From: Collybia mongolica
Lineage: Eukaryota; Basidiomycota; Agaricomycetes; Agaricales; Clitocybaceae
DNA length: 64,000 nt
Assembly (NCBI GenBank): GCA_013420905.1
Contig: JAAXNY010000002.1
Span: 248,001-312,000, forward strand
Reading direction: 5' to 3'
The notes under the pieces were generated by a model. That model saw nothing but the letters and a program-made list of their open reading frames with translations. It did not search any database and was not told where the DNA came from. How positions within the stretch are numbered: position 1 is the stretch's first letter; each line of letters starts with the position of its first letter. The translations under genes were made by a program, and so were the position numbers. Below are positions 23,624 through 35,420 of the stretch, in pieces.

Positions 23624-23625
23624 GA

Positions 23626-24844
23626 TGAAAGGGGGCTCCTGGGCTATGAGTGTGCTGATGCTATGAGATGTAATCCCTTACACACACACACACCAAACCT
23701 AACAATCAACACACTAACAGTAGGAATCGCCTGTTTTTGAGTTCGGGTTCAAGTGCTTAGAAGCACTAAGCTTTGAATAGTACTAGCCAAAGCCCTTTCC
23801 AATGATCTCTCGACGGGTTCGATTTAGACAAAAGCTTCAACACAGGTTCAAAAACCTGCTAGGTATATTTATAATATCTCTCGATCCAATAGACTGAGTA
23901 CCAAGTGTACGTTCAATTATTAGTGATCCCAAGCGGATCTATAAGTCCAAGCGACTTATCAAACAATACAGTGCCAAGTGCACTAAGGCCAAGTGCCTAG
24001 TAATTCCAACGGACAATACGGTACTAAGTTCCAAGTGAACTAAGTTTCTTTAATTCTGTGGTTCTCCAATCAATTCCAATCAAGACACGTTGAAGCAATC
24101 TGATCCTTAATTCGGGCACGCAATAGTGTTTTAACAAATGTGATTTGTATACTCTATAGTCGCGCGAAGTGGGGGCAAGATTCCTTACCTTCGCGCTACT
24201 CATCTACAGTCTATTTATAATGTACAAACTAAATATCATATGGAATTGTAAATTTTACACGGAACCGCGCTCCCGCGCGCCAAGAATCTGTATTCAATAC
24301 TGACGCGTCTACTACAACTTGGCGCGCGCGCCATGCGTGCCAATTATGTCGTTTACTGGTTACTTATCAAATATTGAAAGAGCTGGCTAAACTCTTATCA
24401 AGTCCCGACCGCGCGCTCTGTTATTTAAAACAGCGCGGCACTGTCGTTTACTCCTCCTGATTGTCCCGGTTGCTATTCACGGGGTCCCGTCGCTTCCAGT
24501 AGTTAACACCAAGTACCCCTGACTAGGATCGGGTTGTGCAAGTCCCGAATTTACAATTACTTCTCCTATTAATGATGATCCCCGGACTAATGATATCATA
24601 CTACAACGGTTACTTATGAACTAAGACACCGAGGTTGTAACCGGGCATGGTGAATAGGACTAATAATAGACCGTACTCATAGTCCTCTGTACTGATAGTG
24701 TATTATCCATTAGACCAGTTCACTCTGATTAGCCGTCTCGGAGCTCGACTCTAATCCTTTATTACCGCTTACTTGGTTATTAGAAATGACACTAATAGCC
24801 TTACTTGTTGACTTTATAAGTGCAAACAATTTCGGGCCCTATCA
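23626..24844 (-). repeat. 5' LTR of element A
   Basis: 1219 bp, near-identical to 10614-11832. It holds the transcription start region: TATAAATAG on the minus strand at 24219-24211. It is followed by the target duplication gcgt and the remaining Helitron end. Confidence 0.95.
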
Positions 24845-24868
24845 GCGTAGCCACAGGCTGTAAGCTTG

Positions 24869-26436
24869 TCTGTCTATATTAAAGTACTATGGCTGTGTGA
24901 ATTGATTGTGACTAACCCTGACTAAGCACTGACTAAGTCTGACAAAGCAAGAAAATTGTTAAAGTCACATGCTATGTCACCTGCTCAAGTCACCTGTTCA
25001 AACCAACTCAAAGTCACCTGCCTCAAAACACAACATGACCACTCACATCACATGACCCCCAAAGCACACAAAATCAATAAATATTAACCCATTTGTGTGT
25101 ACACTTCCTCATAAATTTTCAGAAGCTCAAACTAAATTTTAGAAAATACATTTAAATGATGCTACTGCTCATAAAATTTTACAAATCAAAAGCAGACAGA
25201 CAAAAATGAAAATGACTTTACCTGACCAATTCTGATGTAAAGCCTTGGATTCACACAATATATTCCAACATTACAAATCCTGATTTAATTACATCATATT
25301 ACATTATATATTTAAATATGAAAAAAAAACATCTATCTAGGATCACATGCTAAGTCACCTGCCTCAAAACAAAACATAATCACCTGCTTTACAACACAGG
25401 ACAACCACCACTAAAGTAGACTAAGCCAACAAATGTTATCTGTTATCCTTAACAATTTATGTGTATTTTCTTTTTTTTTTTTTTTTGGTCATATAATAAT
25501 ATTAAGCACATGTGGGTTTGACCCAGCTACATGTGGGCATAAACACCTATTACCACTAAGTAATCTGTAATGGGCCATCGGGGTGGAGCTGTACACTAAG
25601 TTGCTCTCCAGGTCATATTACAGGTCTAGACTGAGGATACCTGCAGTCCAACGGTATTGTACTGTACCATGTCTGAACCTCCCAATGCCTTAAAGGTTTG
25701 CCTTCGCTTGATAGGGCATGGTCCCCTCCCTTCACATTGGTACCCCATTCCACTCCCCTCCTGGTATTTTCAGGTTGCCCTGGAAACCCATTACTCCCCC
25801 CCAGTGTCAAAGATAAATGTCCAATCTAAATGAACAACCCATACCTCAAACCTGCTCCCCCTCTCCTGAATCCCCCCTATTACTTTCCCCCCTGTTCCAC
25901 ACCGCTCTCCCAAAGCGATGACTCCCCTCAAAATGAGGCCACCAAATCCCACCATTGGTCGATAAACTGGCATTCTCCCCAAGAGGTGTGCTCTGTGCAG
26001 GGACAGTAGCTGATCAGGGGCCAGACCCCTTCCTCCTTTTGTGTTTGGGCGTAGTGGTTAAGTGAGTACAAAAAATTCATCGAAAATGTTGGCAGTGACG
26101 CTCCCTAAGGATCTGCGCAAAGCAGAGTACAAGAGTTGTGGTGTCTTCATGTGGCCTGGTAGTTGATGAGGTGGATGTGGACGGATTAGTGAAGCCCCCA
26201 GTACAGGCAAGATGGGATGACCCTGCAGATAGTCAGGATCAGCTCTGATAAGTTAAAAATTTGGATATGGTGTAAAAGGATAGTGGCACAGGCCGAAAGA
26301 GTGGTCTGATGAAAGGCGATCTTGATTAGGGATGAGGTGTTAGGTAGTTTTGGGACGACCTAGTGCAGGAGGGATGAATTCCCACGGTCGGATGGTGGTG
26401 GTAAAAGATCAAGAAGCGTCGTGGGCCATAAGCTTG
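24869..26436 (+). mobile_element. Helitron-like unit H3 (non-autonomous, internally replaced)
   Basis: It starts TCTGTCTATATTAAAGTACT like H1 and H2 and follows H1 closely to about 25460, including one degenerate helicase-derived segment near 25130-25340. The remaining sequence is unrelated and contains a poly-T tract. It ends with GGGCCATAAGCTTG (26423-26436), identical to the last 14 nt of H1. The 3' hairpin is poorly preserved. Confidence 0.45.
25471..25600 (-). repeat. Possible tRNA-derived SINE (poly-A on minus strand)
   Basis: A T tract at 25471-25486 is preceded, on the minus strand, by a B-box-like GGGTCAAACCC and an A-box-like TTACTTAGTGGTAATAGG about 40 nt further upstream. No target duplication was found, so the extent is uncertain. 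Confidence 0.3.
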
Positions 26437-27984
26437 TCCTATACATTAAAACAGAATGGTGTTTTGACCCTGGCTAAGCTGACTAATAGAAAGGTGACTA
26501 ATATTACTAATCAACTTCAATGACTAATCAACTTGCCTCTGCTTCAAGTTTAGGTAAGCTCTGAACCTGATTGGTCATATGACTCAAAAACAGTGCACAA
26601 ATATCAATATCAATATTATTATGAATTTACCAATCTTGATATTACTTACAAGGTATAACATTGAAATAATAATAGTGGCTATTATGTTGGAAAACTGTAG
26701 AGTTGGCAATACGGCAATAATATATTATTTACTGCCACCCTCTGTGCCAAAGGCACAGGTGCTATTGGGGAGGGGCAATTGCCAGTTATTTTTTATTTGT
26801 TTATAGTTATTTGTCCAGCCTGGAAAAGTGCCATTTGATGACCCACATCACTGGTGGCTCAGAAACTGAAGATAATGGATTGGTCTAATGACAAAAGTTG
26901 CTCAAAAAATCATCTTGGAGAGGGTCTTTGTGGTGGATTTTTGGATTTCCTCATATTTTTCAAGATTCATCCAAATTACATATGTTTTTTGGACCTGTGA
27001 AGCAGAAAAAGAAAAAATCAAAAAATCCGCCACAAAGACCCTCTTGCCCCTGAAAATTCATGTAGGATTGATCAAGGAAGTTAAGCCATATTGTGGCCAA
27101 GGGAGATGTCAGCAATGGCACACTGTTGTCTGTTACCTTGCTTGTGGTCTGAAATTTAGATAGCCGAGATGCATCAAGTCACTAAACTACACACCAGATC
27201 TAATCAGAAGTGAGCTGAATATGGAAACATGTTATTTGAAACTCAGCTCGAAACTATACCCTCATGGAAAATAATTTAATTCTCATTAACACACTGCTCT
27301 GTGGAGCTCAAAACAAGATGGGAGCTCTTTACATATACTGCCCTTCAATTTTCACTAGCTTGACATGTTATATCTCATGAGGATGTGCTCCCAAAAGCAT
27401 AGAAAGTTGGTGGGTCACAAAATCTCTCCAACTTTGTCATTTGTTTACTTATATTGGGGGTGGGCAATCCCTGTTACTGTTTGGAAGCATGACGTCACGG
27501 CCTGTGACCAAAAACATCACAAATCTTGATACACTCTGTTTCCTCACCTGTTTCCCCCACTCCTGAGCCACTATAACCTTTATTCTTTTCCCAAAATATA
27601 TGTAATGTATATATGCTATGAATACATGTAAATATATCTCACCTAACCCTCAATTTTCTGCAAAAAAGAAATCTTTACAAGCACTCTCCCCTCTGTCTAC
27701 TGGATCTGTTTCATTGATAGCCATGTAGGGCTGCACACCATAACTGTACATGACAGCTGTATGGCCATAATTGTATGGGTCCCGATACTGTACTGTTGGG
27801 GCGAAAGATGTAGGTCAAATGGCCATACAGGATACGGGCCATATACCGTATCCAGCCATAGGTTGACAGGTGGAAACGGCCGTCGATGGTTTGCATTCAC
27901 ATGTGATCATGTGACCACTCAACATGACCAATTTCAATATTTCACTATCAACATGACTGAAATCTAAGGCTGTGGCTTCCACGT
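26437..27984. other. Non-coding; start of another Helitron-like unit (H4), foldback element
   Basis: It begins TCCTATACATTAAAACAG as in H0. A hairpin CTGTGCC-AAA-GGCACAG occurs at 26742-26758 but is not followed by a CTTG end, so the right boundary of this unit is not found. I see no gene. Near 27830 there is a short palindrome (ggatacgg...ccgtatcc). Confidence 0.35.
26919..27044. mobile_element. Small foldback element
   Basis: About 30 bp at the left (AGAGGGTCTTTGTGG...) are repeated inverted at the right (...CCACAAAGACCCTCT) around a 60-bp core, 126 bp in all. This would form a long hairpin. No convincing target duplication was found. It may be a MITE or a small-RNA-producing hairpin. Confidence 0.5.
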
Positions 27985-29202
27985 TGTAAGGGGGCTCCTG
28001 GGCTATAAGTGCGCTGATGCTATGTAATGTAATCCTTCACACACACACACACCAAACCTAACAATCAACACACGAACAGTAGGAATCGCCTGTTTTGAGT
28101 TCGGGTTCAAGTGCTTAGAAGCACTAAGCTTTGAATAGTACTAGCCAAAGCCCTTTCCAATGATCTCTCAATGGGTTCGATTTAGACAAAAGCTTCAACA
28201 CAGGTTCAAAAACCTGCTAGGTATATTTATAAAATCTCTCGATCCAATAGACTGAGTACCAAGTGTACGTTCAATTATTAGCGATCCCAAGCGGATCTAT
28301 AAGTCCAAGCGACTTATCAAACAATACAGTGCCAAGTGCACTTAGGCCAAGTGCCTAGTAATTCCAACGGACAATACGGTACTAAGTTCCAAGTGAACTA
28401 AGTTTCTTTAATTCTGTGGTTCTCCAATCAATTCCAATCAAGACACGTTGAAGCAATCTGATCCTTAATTCGGACACGCAATAGTGTTTTAACAAATGTG
28501 ATTTGTATACTCTATAGTTGCGCGAAGTGGGGGCAAGATTCCTTGCCTTAGCGCTACTTATCTACAGTCTATTTATAGTGTACAAACTAAATATCATACG
28601 GAATTGTAAATTTTACACGGAACCGCGCTCCCGCGCGCCAAGGATCTGTATTCAATGCTGATGCGTCCTCTACAACTTGGCGCGCGCGCCATGCATGCCA
28701 ATTATGCCGTTTACTGGTTACTTATCAAATATTGAAAGAGCTGGCTAAACTCTTATCAAGTCGCGACCGCGCGCTCCGTTATTTAAAACAGCGCGGCACT
28801 GTCATTTACTCCTCCTGATTGTCCCGGTTGCTATTCACGGGGTCCCGCCGCTTCCAGTAGTTAACACCAAGTACCCCTGACTAGGATCGGGTTGTGCAAG
28901 TCCCGAATTTATAATTACTTCTCCTATTAATGATGATCCCCGGACTAATGATATCATACTACAACGGTTACTTATGAACTAAGACACCGAGGTTGTAACT
29001 GGGCATGGTGAATAGGACTAATAATAGACCGTACTCATAGTCCTCTGTACTGATAGTGTATTATCCATTAGACTAGTTCACTCTGATTAGCCGTCTTGGA
29101 GCTCGACTCTAATCCTTTATTACCGTTTACTTGGTTATTAGAAATGATACTAATAGCCTTACTTGTCGACTTTACAAGTGCAAACAATTTCGGGCCCTAT
29201 CA
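27985..29202 (-). mobile_element. Solo LTR of the A/B family
   Basis: 1218 bp, alignable end to end with the element A LTRs but more diverged, with changes mostly of the CG to TG/CA type. Exact 4-bp duplication acgt at 27981-27984 and 29203-29206. No internal sequence, so it arose by recombination between LTRs. Confidence 0.93.
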
Positions 29203-29339
29203 ACGTGTTTGGTCACCTCTCACCTCTGGATCAACTCACAAGACCTTTGTTTAGATATTTAGAGCCTCATAATAGCTTTGCTTTATTTCCTGCAACATCA
29301 GTTGACATTTTTTCAGTACTTCACACTCCCCCACATCCT

Positions 29340-29575
29340 GCAGAGGGTTCCAATCAGAATCCAGAGGAATGCAGGAAGATTTTGAAAAAGTTTTAAAACA
29401 GAAAATTCCTTTGAGGAATTCCGCAATATTCCACTCAGATTCTGCTTGGAACACAGAATTCTGATTGAAATCATTGGAATTCCGCAGAATTTTGAGGAAT
29501 TTCTTACAAAGTATGGAAGAAGAAAATTCTCAAAGGAATTCCGCAACATTCCGCTTGGATTCTGATCAGAATTCA
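29340..29575. repeat. Left subterminal repeat array
   Basis: Repeated ggaattccgcaa/gaattc/agattctg words in both orientations. The same vocabulary occurs at 36185-36410 and nowhere else in the window. Such arrays are typically transposase-binding regions. Confidence 0.55.
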
Positions 29576-29667
29576 TAAGTTTTAAGTCAAAACAGTCAAT
29601 AAAGTCAACAGTATATCTAACATTTTGAAGTAATAAATTACTCTCTTTCAGCCTGTCTTTTTAAAAT

Positions 29668-32339
29668 CTATTGAGTATAATAAAAAAGCATAACATAGAT
29701 AAACCAATCAAAGTTTTCTCCAGTTGTTCTTTTCATAATAGATTCAAATCCACCCAACCATGCATTGAGTTGTTCACAAGCCTGTTTTAAAATTAATAAA
29801 TATTAAAGTGTGTATAAACAATACTTACTTGTGTATTGAATGCATGCTTGTAGTAAGGATTGTTTTGATTGTCCTGAGCCACAACAACAAGATTTGGTGC
29901 AGAACCATTCAAGGGTGCTGGATTACACCATTTTTGACACAAGTAATCCAAAGTACAATGATTCTTATAATGATAAACATCAACAATTAATCTTGATGTA
30001 TCCAGCCAATCATTGTAAATGGGATTGGCAAGAGCAGTTCAAAGTACCAAGCAAGCTTTGTCAATGCAGATATAGGATCATTGAGTTTCTTTCTCAGGAT
30101 AAACTTTATTTAAAAAGTTGAGAATATTGGTTGGAGATTCAGAACAAGCAAATTTTGTCCAAGCTACCACAACACCACAAGGTTTGCATATAGTTTCAAC
30201 ACAGTAGAACCAAGCAGCAGTAAAGTAATTTGATTGTATAGTGGTATCATTATTATCTTCATCATGTGGCTGAATATAAGATCTTTGTTGTGGCTGCCAA
30301 GGTTGATTTTCATTTGCAGCTCTTTGCAATACTCTGCAAGCACCAGAAAAGTTATCCCGAGTTTGTCTTTGAACATGTCTCTGCCAGTCTGGCTGATGTT
30401 CAGCACAAGCCTGAGTGCCATGAATTTTTCCAGTATTACAGTTTTTAACACGACATTTATCACCATATTCAATGTCATGCTCATGGCAAAAGACACCTCC
30501 ACGCATGTTGAACAGTAATTGTGAACAGTTTTCAAAAGCACAATGTTGTACACCCATAACAATGCCATCCATGACAATCGTATTACATATGCCAGGATTT
30601 CCAAGAGGATTAACAAAGTTAACAAGTGGTAGATTTTGATTGGTAGCATTTTCCACCGCACGTTGTTGATCAAGAGCAGCATCAAGAGCAAATTCACCAG
30701 TTAGAACAGGAACAGGAGCATTTTCATCAACATTAACAACAGCAGCAGGATCATCTCCAGTTAGAAATTCAGCATGTTGTTTATATGGTTGAGTACATTC
30801 AGTACAAACATGATTAGTAGCCAAAGCAATTTTTCCATCTGAGCATAGTTCTTGATATGCTTTTTAAGTTACTTCTTCAATAGAAATATTATCATCCAGA
30901 ACCAAGGTTTGGTCAGATGCAGCAGCAATCATGCGAGTGGACTCTTCAACAAACACTTTCCAGATCTGCTGATGGCTCAGATTTAGTTCAGAATTGGCAA
31001 AGCTATTGTTCCAAAACTCCATATAAGCTGCAGTAGATCCATGAAAGCTATATATGGCATTTAGAACTGTTTTTCCAAAAATGTGATCAACCCAAAGTGC
31101 TTGACCAGCTTTAAGATATGGAGCTGACTCCAAATATAATCGTTTAGCTGAGTTTTTTTTTTTTTTTTTTTTTTTTGGTTTCAACATTTTATATACCAAC
31201 TGTACCTACTACATGTGCTGGTCACTACAAGTAGTAATTGGGGGGAATGGGGAGGGGGGGCAGAGGACAAAGCACCACAGAGCTGGGATGCTCACCCGAC
31301 CAAGGTTGAGCTAGCGAATGGAGCTGGAGCTCATTGTACACAGGCCGGAAGGGCCAATCTACACCAGGGGGTAGGCCCCCCGCAGTGGGTGGTGGCTTCG
31401 AGTCCACCGATTATCCAGGTTCATATGTTTGGGCAGGGAGCACCCTATAGCCGTCACTTAGAACACTGAGTACCACCCCTAGCCTGTTTAGGACTAGGGA
31501 ACGTCGAACGTGAATTTAGCTGAGTTGTTGTCAAGTGATCGTTCATGATCAGCATAGTATATAGTGTTGCATTTGAAACATTTCCCAGAAACAATATAGG
31601 CTTGATCATGAATAGTAGTGCCTTTGATAAGTTTAACACAAGGAATATCAATGTTCCAAGTTTCATGTTTGAGTACATGAAAATTGCAAGATATTGTCAA
31701 GCACACAGGTGTATTTGGAGCCAATATATATATTGGTTCAATAGCAGTATGAGAAACAGATTTGAGTTTGCCTTTGAATTCATTTTTTTTCCGCACAGGA
31801 TACAAGTGTAACATTTGAGCAAATCCATCAAGTTGTTTGCTCAAGGCATTAATTCTGCTTTGTTCATTTTTTTCTTCAAACATGCTTGTTTCAGGAAAAA
31901 ACAATGATGCATCATTGCCTAGCAATTGTATCATGATGAAGGCAAGAGAAGTCATCCAACTAGTGAAGGATAAACAACCAGATGTCATATCTTTAGCATG
32001 AAGACTAAGCAAATCTGTGTTGTTGGTCATTGTGAGCAAAGCCATGAGTACAGTACTCAGTGGAATTTCAGAATTGAAATTCTCTGATACAAAAATACTG
32101 AATTCCTGAAATGAAATATCAGGAAACCTTTGTTCAGGATTATAAGCACAAGTGACTGGCAGCCATGTCAATGCCAGAATGATCCAAAGAGATTTGAATT
32201 GATCCAAAATCAAAATGCAAGCAGAAATCTCAGTCCAGAGCCAAAAGAATGCCACAGCTAGCCATGAAGAACAGAATGCATACAAGGCCTGTAATATACT
32301 ACTAAAAGTTAAACAAAAATACAAACAAAAGTTTATCAA
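29668..32339 (-). pseudogene. CxC5/CxC6 cysteine-cluster gene (KDZ-associated), broken
   Basis: Read leftward, the frame passes through a block FPDISFQEFSIFVSENF (about 32120), then CLTISCNFHVLK and GKCFKCNTIYYADHE (CxC5-like), then an HVCTECTQPY block, then the CxC6-like HCAFENCSQ...GGVFCHEHD...CRVKNC...GTQACAEHQ. It continues to 'CIDKACLVL' and, after a 47-nt intron (29782-29828), ACEQLNAWLGGFE and the stop at 29668. It is disabled by a SINE (31155-31514) and by at least three in-frame stops: TAA in place of CAA near 30864, TGA at 30078-30080, and TGA about 36 nt further on; the TGAs are explicable as CGA to TGA. The 5' end is uncertain. The function of the intact family is not established. 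Confidence 0.8.
31155..31514 (-). mobile_element. SINE-like insertion with poly-A tail
   Basis: About 360 bp ending, on the minus strand, in a run of about 22 A. It is flanked by an exact 12-bp duplication tttagctgagtt (31143-31154, 31515-31526) inside the CxC gene, where it splits an Asn-Ser-Ala-Lys codon run. A B-box-like GGACTCGAAGCC lies in the interior. There is no coding capacity. Tail plus long duplication is the mark of LINE-type reverse transcription in trans. Confidence 0.8.
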
Positions 32340-33207
32340 ATTGTATCAACTTACTACTTCTTTGGTTTCACAGCTTTTGAACTTTGACCCTTCTTCCCCA
32401 CTTTAGGCTTGTTCTCTGCATCACGCCCTCCAGAACTTGGTTCCACAGCCTTAGACTTGCCCTTCTTTTTGCTAAACTGTTTTTGCACTTCTTCAACCTT
32501 TTCATGATCCTTAGACTTTTTCAAATCCTCCCCCTGCCCATGCAAAAACTTGTGCAGTGATCCAAGGTTATAATCATCTGCAGAAAATCCCCAAGTTTCT
32601 TCATCAGAAAGACGGTCTTCAGTATTTTCCAACCAGTCTATCAGAGCTGGATATTTCTCAACAAACTTGAATGGTTCATAATTCAAATAGAAATAAGAGG
32701 TTGAAGCAAAGATTCCTTTCAAATCAGCCAGTTTGGCAGCACCTTTCCAGGTGAGAGCATCCTTCATTTTCTTCATCACTGTATTAGCACAACAGAATTC
32801 TTTGTATTTTGCATATGCATAACACAAAGTATGGTTGCCACAATCCAGATAGAAGTGTTCAATCTCCAACTGCATAATCATAGATTGCTGAACAGATGTG
32901 AAGCAAGCAACTATGTCAGACTCAGATGTGTTGTTTGATGTAGACAGTGCAGTTTTAGAAGGCACAGAAACAGTTAGAACAGAAGAAGTTGGAACTTGTG
33001 TGAAAGTTGAGGATTCAGATGATTCAGTCTAAAAGTATTTTTATCAGAGATATACTTCAATAAATAAAAGTAGTAAAACTTACAAATAAATGCAAAACAT
33101 ATCCATGATCATCATACTTCCAATCCACCATATCATCATCTGAAATTGCAGCACTGTAGTGACCCTTAATGTCCCAAGTTTCTTGATTTGTGTATACATA
33201 AATCCGG

Positions 33208-34422
33208 TGATAGGGCCTGAAATTGTTTGCACTTATAAAGTCAACAAGTAAGGCTATTAGTATCATTTCTAATAACCAAGTAAATGGTAATAAAGGGTTA
33301 GAGTCAAGCTCCAAGACAGCTAATCAGAGTGAACTAGTCTAATGGATAATACACTATCAGTACAGAGGACTATGAGTACGGTCTATTATTAGTCCTATTC
33401 ACCATGCCCGGTTACAACCTTGGTATCTTAATTCATAAGTAACCATTGTAGTATGATATCATTAGTCCGGGGATCATCATTAATAGGAGAAGTAATTGTA
33501 AATTTGGGACTTGCACAACCCGATCCTAGTCAGGGGCACTTGGTGTAAACTACTGGAAGAGACGGGACACCGTGAATAACAACTGGATGATCAGGAGAAG
33601 TAAATGACAGTGCCGCGCTGTTTTAAATAACAAAGTGCATGGTTGGGACTTGATAAGAGTTTAGCCAGCTCTTTCAATATTTGATAAGTAACCAGTAACA
33701 ACATAATTGGCATGTATGGTGCATGCGCCAAATCATAGAGGACGTGTCAGCATTAAATACGGATCCTTGGCGCAGGGGAGTGTGGTTCTGTATAAAATTT
33801 ACAATTCCGTATGATATTTAGTTTGTACACTATAAATAGACTGTAGATGAGTAGCGTAAAGGTAAGGAATCTTGCCCCCACTTTGCACTACTATAGAGTA
33901 TACAAATCACATTTGTTAAAACACTATTGCATGCCCTAATTAAGGCTCAGATTGCTTCAAAGTTGTCTTGATTGGAATTGTTTGAAGAGATCACAGAATT
34001 GAAGAGTCTTAGTTCACTTGGAACTTAGTACCGCATTGTCCATTGGAATTACTAGGCACTTGGCCTTAGTGCACTTGGCACTGTTTGTTTAATAAGTTGC
34101 TTGGACTTATAGATCCACTTGGGATCATTAATAATTGAACATACACTTGGTACTCAGTCTATTGGATCAAGAGATATTATAAATATACCTAGCAAGCTTT
34201 AAACTTGTGTTGAAGCTTTGTCTGAATCAAACCCGTCAAGAGATCATTGGAAAGGGCCTTGACTAGTATTATTCAAAGCTTAGTGCTTCTAAGCACTTGA
34301 ACCTGAACTTAAAACAGGCAATTCCTACTGTTTGTGTGTTGATTGTTAGGTTTGGTGTGTGTGTGTGTAAGAGATTACATTTCATAGCATCAGCACACTT
34401 ATAGCCCAGGAGCCCCCTTTCA
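33208..34422 (+). mobile_element. Solo LTR of the A/B family, oldest copy
   Basis: 1215 bp, plus orientation (TGATAGGG...CCCTTTCA), flanked by the exact duplication ccgg (33204-33207, 34423-34426). It is the most diverged copy of the family here: nearly all CG-rich stretches of the other LTRs read TG or CA, as expected from deamination of methylated cytosine. It interrupts the hypothetical gene at 32354-36028. Confidence 0.93.
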
Positions 34423-35259
34423 CCGGTGATTGTCATTCTTAATAGGCAAGTATAGATTGCCCAATTTGTAAAGAACAGGACCAAGGGTACAGTTAACTGG
34501 AATCTGGATGGTCATAGAAGACTTCATAGCCCTTGGATTACTACACTCAGATTCCATAGACTTATACACATGAACAACACCCTTGACATTGGGTGGTGCA
34601 ACAGGTTGGTTATATTCAAAATCAGCATGGTTCATAGCATTCCCCAATGCCTGACCATGAATGAAACCACCCACAGTGCGAGATGCACCCTGCAGAGAAT
34701 TCAAGTCTCCACCTACAGTGTAAGACAAACTCAAATCTGCACCACGAGGAGACATATCAATATCCTGGGGCTCAACACCACCTGGAGATTGCATTTCTAT
34801 GTCTACACTATGCTTAGGCAGGGTACATGGTTCTACATTCTCAGATGATGGGGGTAGAACATCCCCAGACACAGAAACTGGGGGCACAGCCTCCCCAAGA
34901 CCAGAAGATGGGGGCAAAGCCACAAAAGATTGATCTAAAGAAATAGAAACTAAACATATGATTTGTAGAATCAGAATAAGTTTAACAGGTGTTATAAAAT
35001 AAAATCTTACTGTTAGTACCAGCAGGCGACGGGGCATGGGAGACGGCACAGGATGGGGCAGCCAACAAAACATGAGAGACACCATGGGAGGGAGGGCCAC
35101 GGGCAGAGGCGGCACAGGAGGTGGAGGGGGCGTGGGAGGGGGCATGAGAGGCCATGGTGGAGAGGCCAGGGGGGGCACAGGAGGTGGAGGGGGCACGAGT
35201 GCCGTTGTCGCCACCCTGGGCATTCTCATTGTCGTCCCGGTCTTCCTTGGTGTCCTCCT

Positions 35260-35420
35260 TGTCCCCATCTTCCTTGTCCCCATCTTCCTTGTCCCCATCT
35301 TCCTTGTCCCCACTCGTCTTGTCCCTGTCTTCCTTGTCCCCACTGGCCTTGTTCCCATCCTCCTCGTTCCCGTCCTCCTCATCCCTGCTTGCCTCATCCC
35401 CACTCACCTCGTCCCCACTC
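35260..35420 (-). repeat. Coding minisatellite (15-18 bp unit)
   Basis: Tandem cttgtccccatcttc-type units encode Gly-Asp-Lys-Glu-Asp repeats on the minus strand within the hypothetical gene. The plus-strand Cys/Pro/His-rich open frames here are shadows of this repeat. Confidence 0.8.

Larger units (their letters stand above)
10614..24844 (-). mobile_element. Element A: full-length 14.2-kb Ty3/gypsy element with antisense genes
   Basis: It has two 1219-bp LTRs differing at about five positions by eye, target duplication gcgt on both sides, a PPT (11833-11845) and a PBS region (23606-23623). On the minus strand lie gag (23169-21658), protease (21652-20447) and pol (about 20446-16452), all open. 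Between pol and the 3' LTR are about 4.6 kb holding two genes on the opposite strand (12285-14229 and 14929-16305). At 14.2 kb it is well above the 5-8 kb typical of Ty3/gypsy elements. It looks young and coding-complete. Confidence 0.93.
7334..24868 (+). mobile_element. Helitron-like unit H2, interrupted by a solo LTR and by element A
   Basis: It has the same 5' start as H1 and ends with AGGCTGTAAGCTTG. Without the solo LTR (7784-8709) and element A (10614-24844) it is about 2.37 kb, nearly the length of H1, and is alignable with it. It carries the best preserved helicase remnant (9473-10363), which supports calling the whole array Helitron-derived. Element A entered its terminal hairpin: gcgt, repeated at 10610-10613 and 24845-24848, lies over the loop. 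Confidence 0.55.

Noticed and set aside
24184..24219. 5' splice donor (GGTAAGG) in the element A/B LTR
   Set aside because: It lies only about 30 nt after the TATA box, at or before the expected transcription start, so it probably is not within the transcript.
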